The notes under the pieces were generated by a model. The model was not told the origin of the DNA. It made no database searches and worked only from the letters and a program-made list of their open reading frames with translations. This document shows, piece after piece, positions 31,908 through 43,199 of a stretch of 64,000 nucleotides of DNA. Every line of letters starts with the position of its first letter. The stretch's first letter is position 1. Origin of the DNA: Globisporangium splendens (lineage: Eukaryota; Oomycota; Peronosporomycetes; Pythiales; Pythiaceae); contig VFIW01000099.1 in NCBI GenBank assembly GCA_006386115.1, forward strand, positions 62,001-126,000. Direction: 5' to 3'. A program made the translations under genes and the position numbers.

Positions 31908-31932
31908 AGATAAAATCTGTCAGCAGTGTACT
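31908..31932 (+). repeat. AGATAAAATCT element, partial copy
   Basis: AGATAAAATCTGTCA, about 350 bases upstream of the transporter E start. Longer copies occur in the F/G and H/I spacers. Confidence 0.5.
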
Positions 31933-32191
31933 ACTTCAAGGCAATAGGTTCTGAAATGGGCAATCAACTCGCCTTCAACCATTGCAACTAGCTGCATCGA
32001 ATCCGATACCTGGCGCCAAAATTTTGTTTTACGCTGTTCGCAACAACGCTTTGCTTTGTTCGGTGAATGTGCTTTGGGCTGCACTGACTATCTGACTCCT
32101 GACGTCGCGCCAAAACGTGATTATTCCATTCAACACTCTCACATGTCCACTGATCGCTCCTACCTAGCTAGTCCAAACCTTTTCGTCTCGA

Positions 32192-32213
32192 CTTTTCACT
32201 TCTCAAATTTGCC
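32192..32213 (+). promoter_or_regulatory. Oomycete initiator motif of transporter E
   Basis: TTTTCACTTCTCAAATTTGCC fits the initiator consensus, about 50-70 bases before the chosen ATG. Confidence 0.7.
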
Positions 32214-32262
32214 TACAGTTGGTCAGTCCAGTCACCCCCTTCTAAAGCTCGACACGCCACGC

Positions 32263-33714
32263 ATGACTGGCAAAGACCTCGAAGTCGGGAACCGGAGCAG
32301 CGAGGCATACACGACGCCAAAGCTCGATGAGAGTTTGCTGTTAGGTGGTGAGGATAAACCCACGAGAGGTGCCTCCATCCTCACGCTGCTCCTCATCTCC
32401 ATGCCGCGTATGGCCATCCAAATGACCTGGGCCGCGCAGTGGGCCGCCCTCGGACCGTACCTCGGCACCATGCTCCCCAAATACGCTGTGCAACTCACCC
32501 AGGTCATCGGACCAACCACCGGTATTCTCGTCGCACCGACGGTCGGCGTGTTCAGCGATCGGAGCACGAACCCGTGGGGTCGTCGTCGTCCGTTCATCTT
32601 CCTCGCCTCCATCACAAGTGTGATCTGCTGGATCCTCATGGGGTTTACACGTGAACTCGGCGAAGCTCTGGGCGACTACGGCTCAGGTAAAGAAGGTGAG
32701 GAGACCCACCGTCCGTGGACCGCCTTCTTCACCGTCTTCTTCTACACATGGATGGACATCACCGTGAATGCCGTGCAGACACCCATGTTCCTCATGATCG
32801 CTGACTTCGCGGGCGAGCGCCAAACTACAGGTGCCGCTATCGGCCAGGGCTGGTCTACGATCGGCTCCATCATGGTCGCAGGCTACATCTACATCTTCGG
32901 CGCGGCCCACAAGACGCTCAAGTCCTTCCTGGGTCTGCTCTCGGTCATCATGATGGTGACGGTGATCATCGCGTGCATTGCCGGCAAGGAGACGCCGCTG
33001 AAGAAGGACGAGAACAACAGCTCGAGATCGTGGGACCAGATCAAGAGCGCGTTCGGCTCCATCATCAAGGGAATCAAGACGCTCCCTGGCCCACTCATCG
33101 CCTACTGCATTGTCTTCTTCTGCGTGCAATACGGATTCACGGCATACAGCGGCAACAAGGGTCAGTTCTTCGGCTTTGAGGTGTACGACGGTGAGGCCAC
33201 CGGTGCTGATGCTTGTGGTGACGACTGCACCAAGGCGCAAGACGACTACAACCACGGCGTGAGTGTCGCCGGCGGATCCACGGATCTCATCTTCAACATC
33301 GTCGGGTACTTGTTCTCGTGGGCGATCCCGTTCCTCGTGATGCGATTCGGTGCCAAGTGGGTGCTCGTGGTCGGACTCATCCCGCAGTCGCTGCTCATGG
33401 TCATGGCGTTCACCAAGGTTGTGGCGATCGACGTGCTCATCGTCGTGTCCATTACGTTCTCGCAGACCATCGTCTTCGCGTTGCTTGTGCCGATCATCGT
33501 GCACGTGTTTGGGACAGACGCGGACATTGGCATGTACGTGGGTGCGCTCAACTCTGCGCAGTGCTTCGGCCAGTTGCTCAACTTCATCATCGGCGCTGCG
33601 CTCGTGGAGACGTCGATGGGCTACAAGTTGCCGGTGTTCATCGGTGGTGTGATGAGTTTCATCGGCGTGATCATCGGCATTTTCTTCTTGAAAATCAAGA
33701 TGCACATGCTGTAG
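32263..33714 (+). CDS. SUT/SUC-like GPH-type MFS sugar transporter E (483 aa)
   Basis: Singleton transporter, close to F-I in the C-terminal half. N-terminus GKDLEVG with YTTPKLDES, a slightly longer acidic insert (LLLGGEDKP), the signature NPWGRRRPFIF, DITVNAVQTPMF, and the outer loop ADACGDDCTKAQ with the cysteine pair. Twelve hydrophobic segments are complete. The open frame starts at 32056, but the initiator motif at 32192-32213 and the shared N-terminal word support the ATG at 32263. At the DNA level the block around the TM7-8 loop (about 33146-33330) is almost the same as in F-I, stronger than the rest of the gene, which suggests patchy gene conversion. Confidence 0.92.
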   Translation: MTGKDLEVGNRSSEAYTTPKLDESLLLGGEDKPTRGASILTLLLISMPRMAIQMTWAAQWAALGPYLGTMLPKYAVQLTQVIGPTTGILVAPTVGVFSDRSTNPWGRRRPFIFLASITSVICWILMGFTRELGEALGDYGSGKEGEETHRPWTAFFTVFFYTWMDITVNAVQTPMFLMIADFAGERQTTGAAIGQGWSTIGSIMVAGYIYIFGAAHKTLKSFLGLLSVIMMVTVIIACIAGKETPLKKDENNSSRSWDQIKSAFGSIIKGIKTLPGPLIAYCIVFFCVQYGFTAYSGNKGQFFGFEVYDGEATGADACGDDCTKAQDDYNHGVSVAGGSTDLIFNIVGYLFSWAIPFLVMRFGAKWVLVVGLIPQSLLMVMAFTKVVAIDVLIVVSITFSQTIVFALLVPIIVHVFGTDADIGMYVGALNSAQCFGQLLNFIIGAALVETSMGYKLPVFIGGVMSFIGVIIGIFFLKIKMHML

Positions 33715-35685
33715 GCGAACGCACGGGGTTAAGTCAGCGTGTACATCGTAGTTATTTGTTCTCCTACTCATTTTGCCATAATCTTTGTAGTCGGGATCCC
33801 GTGTCGTCTGCACCATCCAGATCGTCTGGTTCATAATCCCGTGTGGACGGCGCGGAAGTAGCACGAAGTTTGAAGGTCACGGCCTGATCTCCGCATCGGC
33901 TTTTCTCGTACTTCAACAGACCTCTCGCTGCCAAACTGTGCACAATGACGCTCGCACTGGTTTCTCGATTCCGGTATGATAGAAGTCTCAGCTGTTTTCT
34001 CATTTTCCCGATTATGGCGCATTTCCCATGAAGCCTGCTGCCTTCCCTTCCTTTTCCCGCCGACCTGCTGGTTGCTGACCTGTATACTCTGGTATTGGTT
34101 TTTGCATTACGACAGCTGCACAGCCAGCAATGTGCTGAAGGTTCTCTTGCCTCTCATCATCGTTCACGTAACGATACGCTGACCTGTATTCACCAAACTC
34201 GTTCTCGCTCCTGCTGACGATTTGTGATCGCCTGTGCATCTCTCTCTCTCTCGCGTGACAATCGAACCATGTTGGCTCTGTCTGCATCTGCTGTATGTAA
34301 ATGCTGCAACCTCCAAACTCGTTTTCTGTCGCCTCGCTGTGTCATTTCTGCCAGCTGGCTTACATGCCTTTTACTGCTTTAGCTTCGGCCGTTCATCTGC
34401 ACATCACTCGTCACACTCGCGCTGTTTCAAAGTCCGAATCGCTCCGCAATCCCTGCACATTCGCAGCACTTCTGCTGCGCCGACGGCAAATTTCCGAATG
34501 AGCGACTGAGTCCACAAGTCCTCCCGACTTGCTCCTATCTGTGCGCATCAACTTGAAGGAAGGGAACGGGGGTAATCGTGGATGAAGCTAGTTTTCTTAC
34601 TTCAGTATATTTGGTAGAAATGGCGCACAGATGAAAATGGGTATACTGAATTAGAAAACTCTCACTGTGACGTAAACTGCGATTATGTCACCGCATAATC
34701 TGCCACCTTTTGTCACGAAGAAACCACGTGGCATGTCTCAAATCATGTGCAAGTAGCGTCAAAACTGCTTATAACAGTATCGGTGTTTCCCAGCCGAGAG
34801 AAACATCACAATCTTCTGAATATACAGTCTTCTGAGAATGCGTGGATACAGACACTAACACACAATAAACAGAGCTAAGACGAACGGAAACTCCGGTCCT
34901 CCAACGCTTCTCAGCTTCTATCGTGCAATTGATAGAACATAAAGTGGATGTTCGATGTACCGAAGCGCTCTCCAGGGATCACTTCAAACTTCAGAAACAT
35001 GGTCTACAGTGCATTTTTTGGTGAGCGACACTACAGAGCACAGCAGACGATTGTGAAGAGGGATGGCTCTTATATGCGATGTCATCAATTTGGAGTTGAA
35101 CTTGAGCTAAACTGTGGACCGGTGTCGTACAGCAACTCATCTGTGCATAATCGGTACACTGTTTGGCTACAGCATGTTTACCCGTGGAGGACGTCAGAGG
35201 TGATTGGCCTCTCCAGCCACAAGCTCCGCGCCACTTGTAACTTCATGGGCATTCACAGACGTGCTCGCTTGGGGAGTGCTCGCAGTAGCCGAGTTCGAAT
35301 TTCTAGCAACCGGGGATGCAGTAGATCCCTTAGAAGTCTCAGGGTCTTGTGAACCCACGCGTATTTACCTTATTAATTGCCCTCAAGCAACTCAATTCTG
35401 TGAGTCAACATCGTCTGTGGATTGACAAGCGAGTTAGCACACATACATCCGCGCCTGAGCTAAATACGCATCAAAGTAAAAGTTGACATTGACCGATTTA
35501 GTAACCCCTAGCACACTCTCTTTTGTACGACCAATGCTCAGAAGTGGAAGGGTTATTTTTGTTCGCACAAGCATTCTGGTTGTTCAATACATGTAAAACG
35601 AAAATACAGAAACACTAACCACACAACCTCACCAAAATCAACGTACGTTCATCCAGAACAGCTCCGGACACTGCCCATCTACGGC
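33715..35685. other. Intergenic between transporters E and F (convergent)
   Basis: About 2 kb between two 3' ends. No gene recognised; open frames are short and without motifs. Confidence 0.5.
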
Positions 35686-37140
35686 TTACATCGTGTACAT
35701 CTTGATCTTGAGGAAGAAGAGAGCGATGATGACACCCGCGAAACTCATCACACCACCGATGAACACCGGCAACTTGTAGCCCATCGACGTCTCCACGAGC
35801 GCAGCGCCGATGATGAAGTTGAGCAACTGGCCGAAGCACTGCGCAGAGTTGAGCGCACCCACGTACATCCCAATCTCCACATCAGATCCGAACACGTGCA
35901 CGACGATCGGCACCAAGAGCGCAAACACGATGGTCTGAGACATGGTGGTGAGCACGACGATGAGCACGTCGATCGCCACAACCTTGGTGAACGCCATGAC
36001 CATGAGCAGCGACTGTGGGATCAGACTGACGATCAACACCCACTTGGCACCAAACTTCTTGACGAGGAACGGGATCGCCCACGAGAACAAGTACCCGACG
36101 ATGTTGAAGATGAGATCCGTGGATCCGCCGGCGACACTCACGCCGTGGTTGTAGTCGTCTTGCGCCTTGGTGCAGTCGTCACCACAAGCATCAGCACCGG
36201 TGGCCTCACCGTCGTACACCTCAAAGCCGAAGAACTGACCCTTGTTGCCGTTGTACGCCGTGTAGCCGTACTCGACGCAGAAGAAGACGACGCAGTAGGC
36301 GATGAGCGAACCAGGGAGCGTCATGAGACCCTTGATGATGGAGCCGAACGCCACCTTGATCTGGTCCCACGCAGTGGTCTTGGCCACAGCGTCCTTGCTC
36401 AGAGGCGTCTCTTTCGCGGCGATGCACGAGATCGCCACGGTCACCATCATGAACGCTGAGAGCATGGCCAAGAACCAGCCGAGCGTCTTGTGGGCCGCGC
36501 CGAAGATGTAGATGTAGCCTGCGACCATGATGGAGCCGAGCGTGGACCAGCCCTGACCGATGGACGCACCGAGCGTCTGACGGTCACCAGCAAAGTCCGA
36601 GATCATCAAGAACGTGGGCGTCTGCACGACGTTCACGGTGATGTCCATCCAGGCGTAGAAGAAGACGGTGAAGAAGGCGGTCCACGGACGGTGGGTCGGC
36701 TCGCCGTCCTTTCCCGAGCCGTAGTCGCCCAAGGCTTCACCGATCTGGCGCGTGAACCCCATGAGGATCCAGCAGATCACACTGGTGATGGAGGCGATGA
36801 AGAGGAACGGACGACGACGACCCCACGGGTTCGTGCTGCGATCACTGAACACGCCGACGGCAGGTCCAGCGATGATACCCGTGGCAGGTCCGATGACTTG
36901 CGTGAGCTGCACGGCGTACTTGGGGAGCATGGTGCCGAGGTACGGTCCGAGGGCGGCCCACTGAGCCGACCAGGTCATCTGGATGGCCATACGCGGCATG
37001 GCGATGAGCAGGAGCTGGATCACGGAGGCTCCCTGTTTGGGCTGTCTTTCGCCGTCTTGGATCTCGCCGTCGACGACCTTGGGCGAGGCGTAGGCGTCGT
37101 AGCCTGGGGTGGCGGCGGCTTCAATATCTTTGTTGGCCAT
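35686..37140 (-). CDS. SUT/SUC-like GPH-type MFS sugar transporter F (484 aa)
   Basis: One of four nearly identical carriers. N-terminus MANKDIEAAATPGYDAYASP, the signature NPWGRRRPFLF, DITVNVVQTPTF, and the outer loop cysteine pair (ACGDDC). The predicted protein is the same as G in my reading and differs from H and I only at residues 2 and 3 (AN versus VS). Stop codon TAA. F carries one base not shared by G, H or I (A at 36586, silent). It is divergent from G, with which it shares about 466 bp of upstream sequence. The initiator is about 70 bases before the ATG. Confidence 0.93.
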   Translation of the reverse strand: MANKDIEAAATPGYDAYASPKVVDGEIQDGERQPKQGASVIQLLLIAMPRMAIQMTWSAQWAALGPYLGTMLPKYAVQLTQVIGPATGIIAGPAVGVFSDRSTNPWGRRRPFLFIASITSVICWILMGFTRQIGEALGDYGSGKDGEPTHRPWTAFFTVFFYAWMDITVNVVQTPTFLMISDFAGDRQTLGASIGQGWSTLGSIMVAGYIYIFGAAHKTLGWFLAMLSAFMMVTVAISCIAAKETPLSKDAVAKTTAWDQIKVAFGSIIKGLMTLPGSLIAYCVVFFCVEYGYTAYNGNKGQFFGFEVYDGEATGADACGDDCTKAQDDYNHGVSVAGGSTDLIFNIVGYLFSWAIPFLVKKFGAKWVLIVSLIPQSLLMVMAFTKVVAIDVLIVVLTTMSQTIVFALLVPIVVHVFGSDVEIGMYVGALNSAQCFGQLLNFIIGAALVETSMGYKLPVFIGGVMSFAGVIIALFFLKIKMYTM

Positions 37141-37606
37141 GTCTTCTGGTGTCAGTGCAAGAGCTGCTTGGACGGCGGTGACTTTGTAGCTGAGTGCGAA
37201 GACGAGTGCAAATTGTAAAGTGAGGCCGAGTGTGAGAGCAGTGGTGGTTCATGTCTGTGAGAGGAGCGGAGTGATGCGAAGCCAAAGAAAGAGTCAAGGG
37301 GGTCAGCCACTGTCGTTCTGGTGACAGGTGAAACTGAAGAAACACTCGCTGCGAAGCACCGCCATACAGTACTGTCGTGTTTTCGGAAGCGAATGTGCGT
37401 GCTTGATGTGGTAGAGAGAGAGAACAACGGTCGAGCTGTCAAGGCGTTGTGCGTTGTGAGTGACTGGCGGTCGGACACGCCTCAAGACAGACAGCGGGAC
37501 AACGACACGGTCCTGTTGTCCTTGTCGGGCACGCACCTCATCTGAAATTTTGAGCGATGCCAAGGTGGTTGAAGTTGTCGGAGTTCACTTTTGCCGGTCA
37601 GTTGCA
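35687..37606 (-). repeat. Left arm of F/G inverted duplication (1920 bp)
   Basis: Pairs with 38966-40885; paired coordinates sum to 76572 throughout, so there is no net indel. The outer edge falls at the last base of the stop codon (TAA here, TAG in G). The inner edge lies about 466 bases upstream of the ATG. One mismatch seen inside (36586). Confidence 0.95.
37206..37225 (-). promoter_or_regulatory. Oomycete initiator motif of transporter F
   Basis: The minus strand reads CCTCACTTTACAATTTGCAC, a strong initiator match, 66-85 bases before the ATG. Confidence 0.75.
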
Positions 37607-38965
37607 AAGCCGGAGCAACCATCCGAGTACCTGTACGGACTTGTGCTTGGTTTACCACGGATCGACTTGGTTCAGCTGAGTTTTAAACTTGAGTTGACTA
37701 TAGCACGACCTCCATTGTATGTCACTGTGCCGGAGATGGGTCCCAGCTAGGGTTGGATGCTTTGCCGCAGTCAGATTGCGGCAAAGTTTTACTCTACAAA
37801 CTCTATAAAGCTGAGCGAGCGTGGGGCCAGTTGTTGTCTCGTTGGGCTGGCTAATGTGTCTTGGAAGGTTGCAACTGTTGTCAAATTTTCAGAGTGTCTG
37901 CGGTCTGTCGAGATCCTACTAGAAGTGAGAGGTGTATCCTTGTCGCCAGCAAGCAATTTTGAGCTGTACGACTCTCATTTATTGCAAGTTCAGGTATATT
38001 GCGTCACGATCATCTCCGAGTTTAGATTGACTCTCCTTCTCTGTGCCCGTGTTGCAACCGCTGCATCGACATATTCCAAAAGTACCGGATATCAGATACT
38101 TCCCTCATTTGCAGCGTGTCGTAGCTCTCTGCATCCTTACAGTCTAGTGCATTGGGTACTTAAAGAGGGGGAGCTGGCGGCAAATATTGGTGGTCTCTCA
38201 CAGTACACCCTTCTCGCAGTTCTTTCTGAGGTTTGGAGCTGCAGCGAAAGTTTTGCCTCGGGTTCTTTGACCCACGAAATCAAATCCTGAAGCAGAAGGA
38301 TGCCTCGAGGACGGGACCATTTGCATCGATCGGTACATCTCGAAGTATACACCCATAGTGGTACCGCCATGCAGTCTCATCCATCACAATTTTCCCAAGC
38401 AGCACTAGACGGATGAATCCAGACCTCACTGCATTTTGGAGAAACAGACACATCGAGAAGAGCGAATTCTGTGGCTTGGCACAGACGTTGCTCCATAAAA
38501 TGATCCCCGACCCACTGTTCCATCCACTTGATTCATCGTGTGCGACGAAACCGAGTCTTTCATCGTTATGATTTTCATGCCAGCCAGTTGGAATGCCTTT
38601 CTCTCTTTGTTGCCATCCATCTCACAACGGGCGTAGTCGCAAAGACAGCTGCGTCCTGACGGAACGCAGCCACCGCCTTGCTTCCTGTTTTAATACGCGG
38701 AAACTGCAACGAAACACTGGCGAAGAAGTGAAGACTCGAAATTTTTGACAGGCGTTGCTCGCCCATCACGGTGGTTGTCATGGTCACTGTACCGTACCGA
38801 CGCACCAGACGAAGTGTCAATAATTGTCTTGTCTCACTAGGCTACACTTCATTACAATATAATCAAGATAAAATCTATCAATAAGTACTGATATAAGCTA
38901 CATCAGAAGTGGTACTTTTCTCACAGAAAAATGATCAGATGGTCATGGGTTCCCTGTCCCAGCTA
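37607..38965. other. Spacer between F and G upstream regions
   Basis: 1359 bp with no gene recognised. Together with the shared flanks it is the head-to-head upstream region for F and G. Holds the AGATAAAATCT element (38866-38899) and a CAAATTTTCAGA word near 37880. Confidence 0.6.
38866..38899 (+). repeat. AGATAAAATCT element, F/G spacer copy
   Basis: AGATAAAATCTATCA, a short gap, then ACTGATATAAGCT. The same two blocks in the same order, with similar spacing, occur inverted in the H/I spacer (43700-43733). Confidence 0.6.
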
Positions 38966-40885
38966 TGCAACTGACCGGCAAAAGTGAACTCCGACAACTT
39001 CAACCACCTTGGCATCGCTCAAAATTTCAGATGAGGTGCGTGCCCGACAAGGACAACAGGACCGTGTCGTTGTCCCGCTGTCTGTCTTGAGGCGTGTCCG
39101 ACCGCCAGTCACTCACAACGCACAACGCCTTGACAGCTCGACCGTTGTTCTCTCTCTCTACCACATCAAGCACGCACATTCGCTTCCGAAAACACGACAG
39201 TACTGTATGGCGGTGCTTCGCAGCGAGTGTTTCTTCAGTTTCACCTGTCACCAGAACGACAGTGGCTGACCCCCTTGACTCTTTCTTTGGCTTCGCATCA
39301 CTCCGCTCCTCTCACAGACATGAACCACCACTGCTCTCACACTCGGCCTCACTTTACAATTTGCACTCGTCTTCGCACTCAGCTACAAAGTCACCGCCGT
39401 CCAAGCAGCTCTTGCACTGACACCAGAAGACATGGCCAACAAAGATATTGAAGCCGCCGCCACCCCAGGCTACGACGCCTACGCCTCGCCCAAGGTCGTC
39501 GACGGCGAGATCCAAGACGGCGAAAGACAGCCCAAACAGGGAGCCTCCGTGATCCAGCTCCTGCTCATCGCCATGCCGCGTATGGCCATCCAGATGACCT
39601 GGTCGGCTCAGTGGGCCGCCCTCGGACCGTACCTCGGCACCATGCTCCCCAAGTACGCCGTGCAGCTCACGCAAGTCATCGGACCTGCCACGGGTATCAT
39701 CGCTGGACCTGCCGTCGGCGTGTTCAGTGATCGCAGCACGAACCCGTGGGGTCGTCGTCGTCCGTTCCTCTTCATCGCCTCCATCACCAGTGTGATCTGC
39801 TGGATCCTCATGGGGTTCACGCGCCAGATCGGTGAAGCCTTGGGCGACTACGGCTCGGGAAAGGACGGCGAGCCGACCCACCGTCCGTGGACCGCCTTCT
39901 TCACCGTCTTCTTCTACGCCTGGATGGACATCACCGTGAACGTCGTGCAGACGCCCACGTTCTTGATGATCTCGGACTTTGCTGGCGACCGTCAGACGCT
40001 CGGTGCGTCCATCGGTCAGGGCTGGTCCACGCTCGGCTCCATCATGGTCGCAGGCTACATCTACATCTTCGGCGCGGCCCACAAGACGCTCGGCTGGTTC
40101 TTGGCCATGCTCTCAGCGTTCATGATGGTGACCGTGGCGATCTCGTGCATCGCCGCGAAAGAGACGCCTCTGAGCAAGGACGCTGTGGCCAAGACCACTG
40201 CGTGGGACCAGATCAAGGTGGCGTTCGGCTCCATCATCAAGGGTCTCATGACGCTCCCTGGTTCGCTCATCGCCTACTGCGTCGTCTTCTTCTGCGTCGA
40301 GTACGGCTACACGGCGTACAACGGCAACAAGGGTCAGTTCTTCGGCTTTGAGGTGTACGACGGTGAGGCCACCGGTGCTGATGCTTGTGGTGACGACTGC
40401 ACCAAGGCGCAAGACGACTACAACCACGGCGTGAGTGTCGCCGGCGGATCCACGGATCTCATCTTCAACATCGTCGGGTACTTGTTCTCGTGGGCGATCC
40501 CGTTCCTCGTCAAGAAGTTTGGTGCCAAGTGGGTGTTGATCGTCAGTCTGATCCCACAGTCGCTGCTCATGGTCATGGCGTTCACCAAGGTTGTGGCGAT
40601 CGACGTGCTCATCGTCGTGCTCACCACCATGTCTCAGACCATCGTGTTTGCGCTCTTGGTGCCGATCGTCGTGCACGTGTTCGGATCTGATGTGGAGATT
40701 GGGATGTACGTGGGTGCGCTCAACTCTGCGCAGTGCTTCGGCCAGTTGCTCAACTTCATCATCGGCGCTGCGCTCGTGGAGACGTCGATGGGCTACAAGT
40801 TGCCGGTGTTCATCGGTGGTGTGATGAGTTTCGCGGGTGTCATCATCGCTCTCTTCTTCCTCAAGATCAAGATGTACACGATGTA
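38966..40885 (+). repeat. Right arm of F/G inverted duplication (1920 bp)
   Basis: Reverse complement of 35687-37606 with one mismatch seen. It covers the G upstream region, initiator and the whole reading frame up to the stop codon. Confidence 0.95.
39347..39366 (+). promoter_or_regulatory. Oomycete initiator motif of transporter G
   Basis: CCTCACTTTACAATTTGCAC, mirror copy of the F initiator, 66-85 bases before the G start codon. Confidence 0.75.
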
Positions 40886-40886
40886 G
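39432..40886 (+). CDS. SUT/SUC-like GPH-type MFS sugar transporter G (484 aa)
   Basis: Inverted duplicate of F with the same predicted protein and the same 466-bp upstream region. The stop codon is TAG, and the sequence after it is unrelated to F, H or I. All family signatures are intact (WGRRRP, cysteine pair in the TM7-8 loop). It converges with H: stop codons are about 860 bases apart, and the two reading frames are inverted repeats of each other, so a read-through transcript could fold into a hairpin of about 1450 bp. Confidence 0.93.
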   Translation: MANKDIEAAATPGYDAYASPKVVDGEIQDGERQPKQGASVIQLLLIAMPRMAIQMTWSAQWAALGPYLGTMLPKYAVQLTQVIGPATGIIAGPAVGVFSDRSTNPWGRRRPFLFIASITSVICWILMGFTRQIGEALGDYGSGKDGEPTHRPWTAFFTVFFYAWMDITVNVVQTPTFLMISDFAGDRQTLGASIGQGWSTLGSIMVAGYIYIFGAAHKTLGWFLAMLSAFMMVTVAISCIAAKETPLSKDAVAKTTAWDQIKVAFGSIIKGLMTLPGSLIAYCVVFFCVEYGYTAYNGNKGQFFGFEVYDGEATGADACGDDCTKAQDDYNHGVSVAGGSTDLIFNIVGYLFSWAIPFLVKKFGAKWVLIVSLIPQSLLMVMAFTKVVAIDVLIVVLTTMSQTIVFALLVPIVVHVFGSDVEIGMYVGALNSAQCFGQLLNFIIGAALVETSMGYKLPVFIGGVMSFAGVIIALFFLKIKMYTM

Positions 40887-41744
40887 AGCGTGTTCTGTCG
40901 TGACTGTGTTTGTGCATGTTTTTTCTTGCCTCGTTTCTGCTTGGGTTGACGTTTATGAAGTGTGGTCGACAGTAGCTCTTGGGCTAATCTGAAATGCAAC
41001 ACCCTCACTTTTGCTTTGCTGACTAGGCGTATTGGTTTGGACTCATATCAATCGACGCCACTTTCCCTCTGAACGGCACCTACACAATGTCAACATCCTG
41101 CTCCATGCACTGCGAATGGCACTGCTTGTGCCCAGCTCCACCGATCTCGTGGCTAGAGAGCTTTTTTTGCGCACACCGAAGGTGTCCAACTGTGCGTAAC
41201 GCACTAGTAACCCATTTCCTTACTGCAGCACAACGGCCACATAACTTGTCGCTGACAACAAATTTAACAAACCTTTCCAGAAGCACTTCACTGACCTCAG
41301 ATACGATCTTGTCAGTCTGTTCCACCAAGTCCCCATATATCATTAATCGGTTCTTCGACCAGTCAGCCATGTCAGTGTTCTCCCCCTCAAGCAGTGGCAC
41401 GCATCTCCCTAATGCCGTAGCACAACCAAACTCGAGCGCGCCTCAGTGGACGGTATCACACATCACAGGCGTTTGTGTCCAGTGTAGTGCATGCAGTAGA
41501 GTGGATCCCTCGCATTTATTTGAAACCTCATGACGACTTCGTGGGCCGACGTACCAAATCTCCTGATCGCTTGTAAGAATGAAACAACGTTGTCGATCCG
41601 AACCGAGCGTTTACGTAGGTTGTTAATTGCAGACTAAAGCATAAAACAAACAAATTGAGACACTGACAACAACCTAACGAAACGCAACTTATCCAGCACA
41701 ACTTCAAACACACATAAGAAAACAAGTCTGGACTTCTGCCTGGC
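40887..41744. other. Intergenic between transporters G and H (convergent)
   Basis: About 860 bp holding the two 3' flanks, which are not related to each other. No gene recognised. Confidence 0.5.
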
Positions 41745-43199
41745 TCACATCGTGTACATCTTGATCTTGAGGAAGAAGAGAGCGATGATGACACCCGCGA
41801 AACTCATCACACCACCGATGAACACCGGCAACTTGTAGCCCATCGACGTCTCCACAAGCGCAGCGCCGATGATGAAGTTGAGCAACTGGCCGAAGCACTG
41901 CGCAGAGTTGAGCGCACCCACGTACATCCCAATCTCCACATCAGATCCGAACACGTGCACGACGATCGGCACCAAGAGCGCAAACACGATGGTCTGAGAC
42001 ATGGTGGTGAGCACGACGATGAGCACGTCGATCGCCACAACCTTGGTGAACGCCATGACCATGAGCAGCGACTGTGGGATCAGACTGACGATCAACACCC
42101 ACTTGGCACCAAACTTCTTGACGAGGAACGGGATCGCCCACGAGAACAAGTACCCGACGATGTTGAAGATGAGATCCGTGGATCCGCCGGCGACACTCAC
42201 GCCGTGGTTGTAGTCGTCTTGCGCCTTGGTGCAGTCGTCACCACAAGCATCAGCACCGGTGGCCTCACCGTCGTACACCTCAAAGCCGAAGAACTGACCC
42301 TTGTTGCCGTTGTACGCCGTGTAGCCGTACTCGACGCAGAAGAAGACGACGCAGTAGGCGATGAGCGAACCAGGGAGCGTCATGAGACCCTTGATGATGG
42401 AGCCGAACGCCACCTTGATCTGGTCCCACGCAGTGGTCTTGGCCACAGCGTCCTTGCTCAGAGGCGTCTCTTTCGCGGCGATGCACGAGATCGCCACGGT
42501 CACCATCATGAACGCTGAGAGCATGGCCAAGAACCAGCCGAGCGTCTTGTGGGCCGCGCCGAAGATGTAGATGTAGCCTGCGACCATGATGGAGCCGAGC
42601 GTGGACCAGCCCTGACCGATGGACGCACCGAGCGTCTGACGGTCGCCAGCAAAGTCCGAGATCATCAAGAACGTGGGCGTCTGCACGACGTTCACGGTGA
42701 TGTCCATCCAGGCGTAGAAGAAGACGGTGAAGAAGGCGGTCCACGGACGGTGGGTCGGCTCGCCGTCCTTTCCCGAGCCGTAGTCGCCCAAGGCTTCACC
42801 GATCTGGCGCGTGAACCCCATGAGGATCCAGCAGATCACACTGGTGATGGAGGCGATGAAGAGGAACGGACGACGACGACCCCACGGGTTCGTGCTGCGA
42901 TCACTGAACACGCCGACGGCAGGTCCAGCGATGATACCCGTGGCAGGTCCGATGACTTGCGTGAGCTGCACGGCGTACTTGGGGAGCATGGTGCCGAGGT
43001 ACGGTCCGAGGGCGGCCCACTGAGCCGACCAGGTCATCTGGATGGCCATACGCGGCATGGCGATGAGCAGGAGCTGGATCACGGAGGCTCCCTGTTTGGG
43101 CTGTCTTTCGCCGTCTTGGATCTCGCCGTCGACGACCTTGGGCGAGGCGTAGGCGTCGTAGCCTGGGGTGGCGGCGGCTTCAATGTCTTTGCTGACCAT
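41745..43199 (-). CDS. SUT/SUC-like GPH-type MFS sugar transporter H (484 aa)
   Basis: Same carrier as F and G apart from residues 2-3 (MVSKDIEAAA). The reading frame is almost the same base for base, but the stop codon is TGA and both flanks differ from F/G: similarity starts within the first few codons and ends at the stop codon. Its upstream region is shared with I instead. H and I share a base in the C-terminal part (near 41856, silent) that distinguishes them from F and G. Confidence 0.93.
   Translation of the reverse strand: MVSKDIEAAATPGYDAYASPKVVDGEIQDGERQPKQGASVIQLLLIAMPRMAIQMTWSAQWAALGPYLGTMLPKYAVQLTQVIGPATGIIAGPAVGVFSDRSTNPWGRRRPFLFIASITSVICWILMGFTRQIGEALGDYGSGKDGEPTHRPWTAFFTVFFYAWMDITVNVVQTPTFLMISDFAGDRQTLGASIGQGWSTLGSIMVAGYIYIFGAAHKTLGWFLAMLSAFMMVTVAISCIAAKETPLSKDAVAKTTAWDQIKVAFGSIIKGLMTLPGSLIAYCVVFFCVEYGYTAYNGNKGQFFGFEVYDGEATGADACGDDCTKAQDDYNHGVSVAGGSTDLIFNIVGYLFSWAIPFLVKKFGAKWVLIVSLIPQSLLMVMAFTKVVAIDVLIVVLTTMSQTIVFALLVPIVVHVFGSDVEIGMYVGALNSAQCFGQLLNFIIGAALVETSMGYKLPVFIGGVMSFAGVIIALFFLKIKMYTM

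Larger units (their letters stand above)
28348..32190. other. Intergenic between transporters D and E (divergent)
   Basis: About 3.8 kb. Contains the second copy of the dispersed repeat (29621-29735), two CAAAATTTTCA words (near 30889 and 31686), a CCAAAATTTT word near 32015 and the AGATAAAATCT element at 31908-31932. No gene recognised; the many small frames on both strands show no motifs. Confidence 0.5.

Noticed and set aside
32056..32262. N-terminal extension of transporter E by 69 residues
   Set aside because: The initiator motif at 32192-32213 lies inside it, and the cluster-wide N-terminal word begins at the ATG at 32263.
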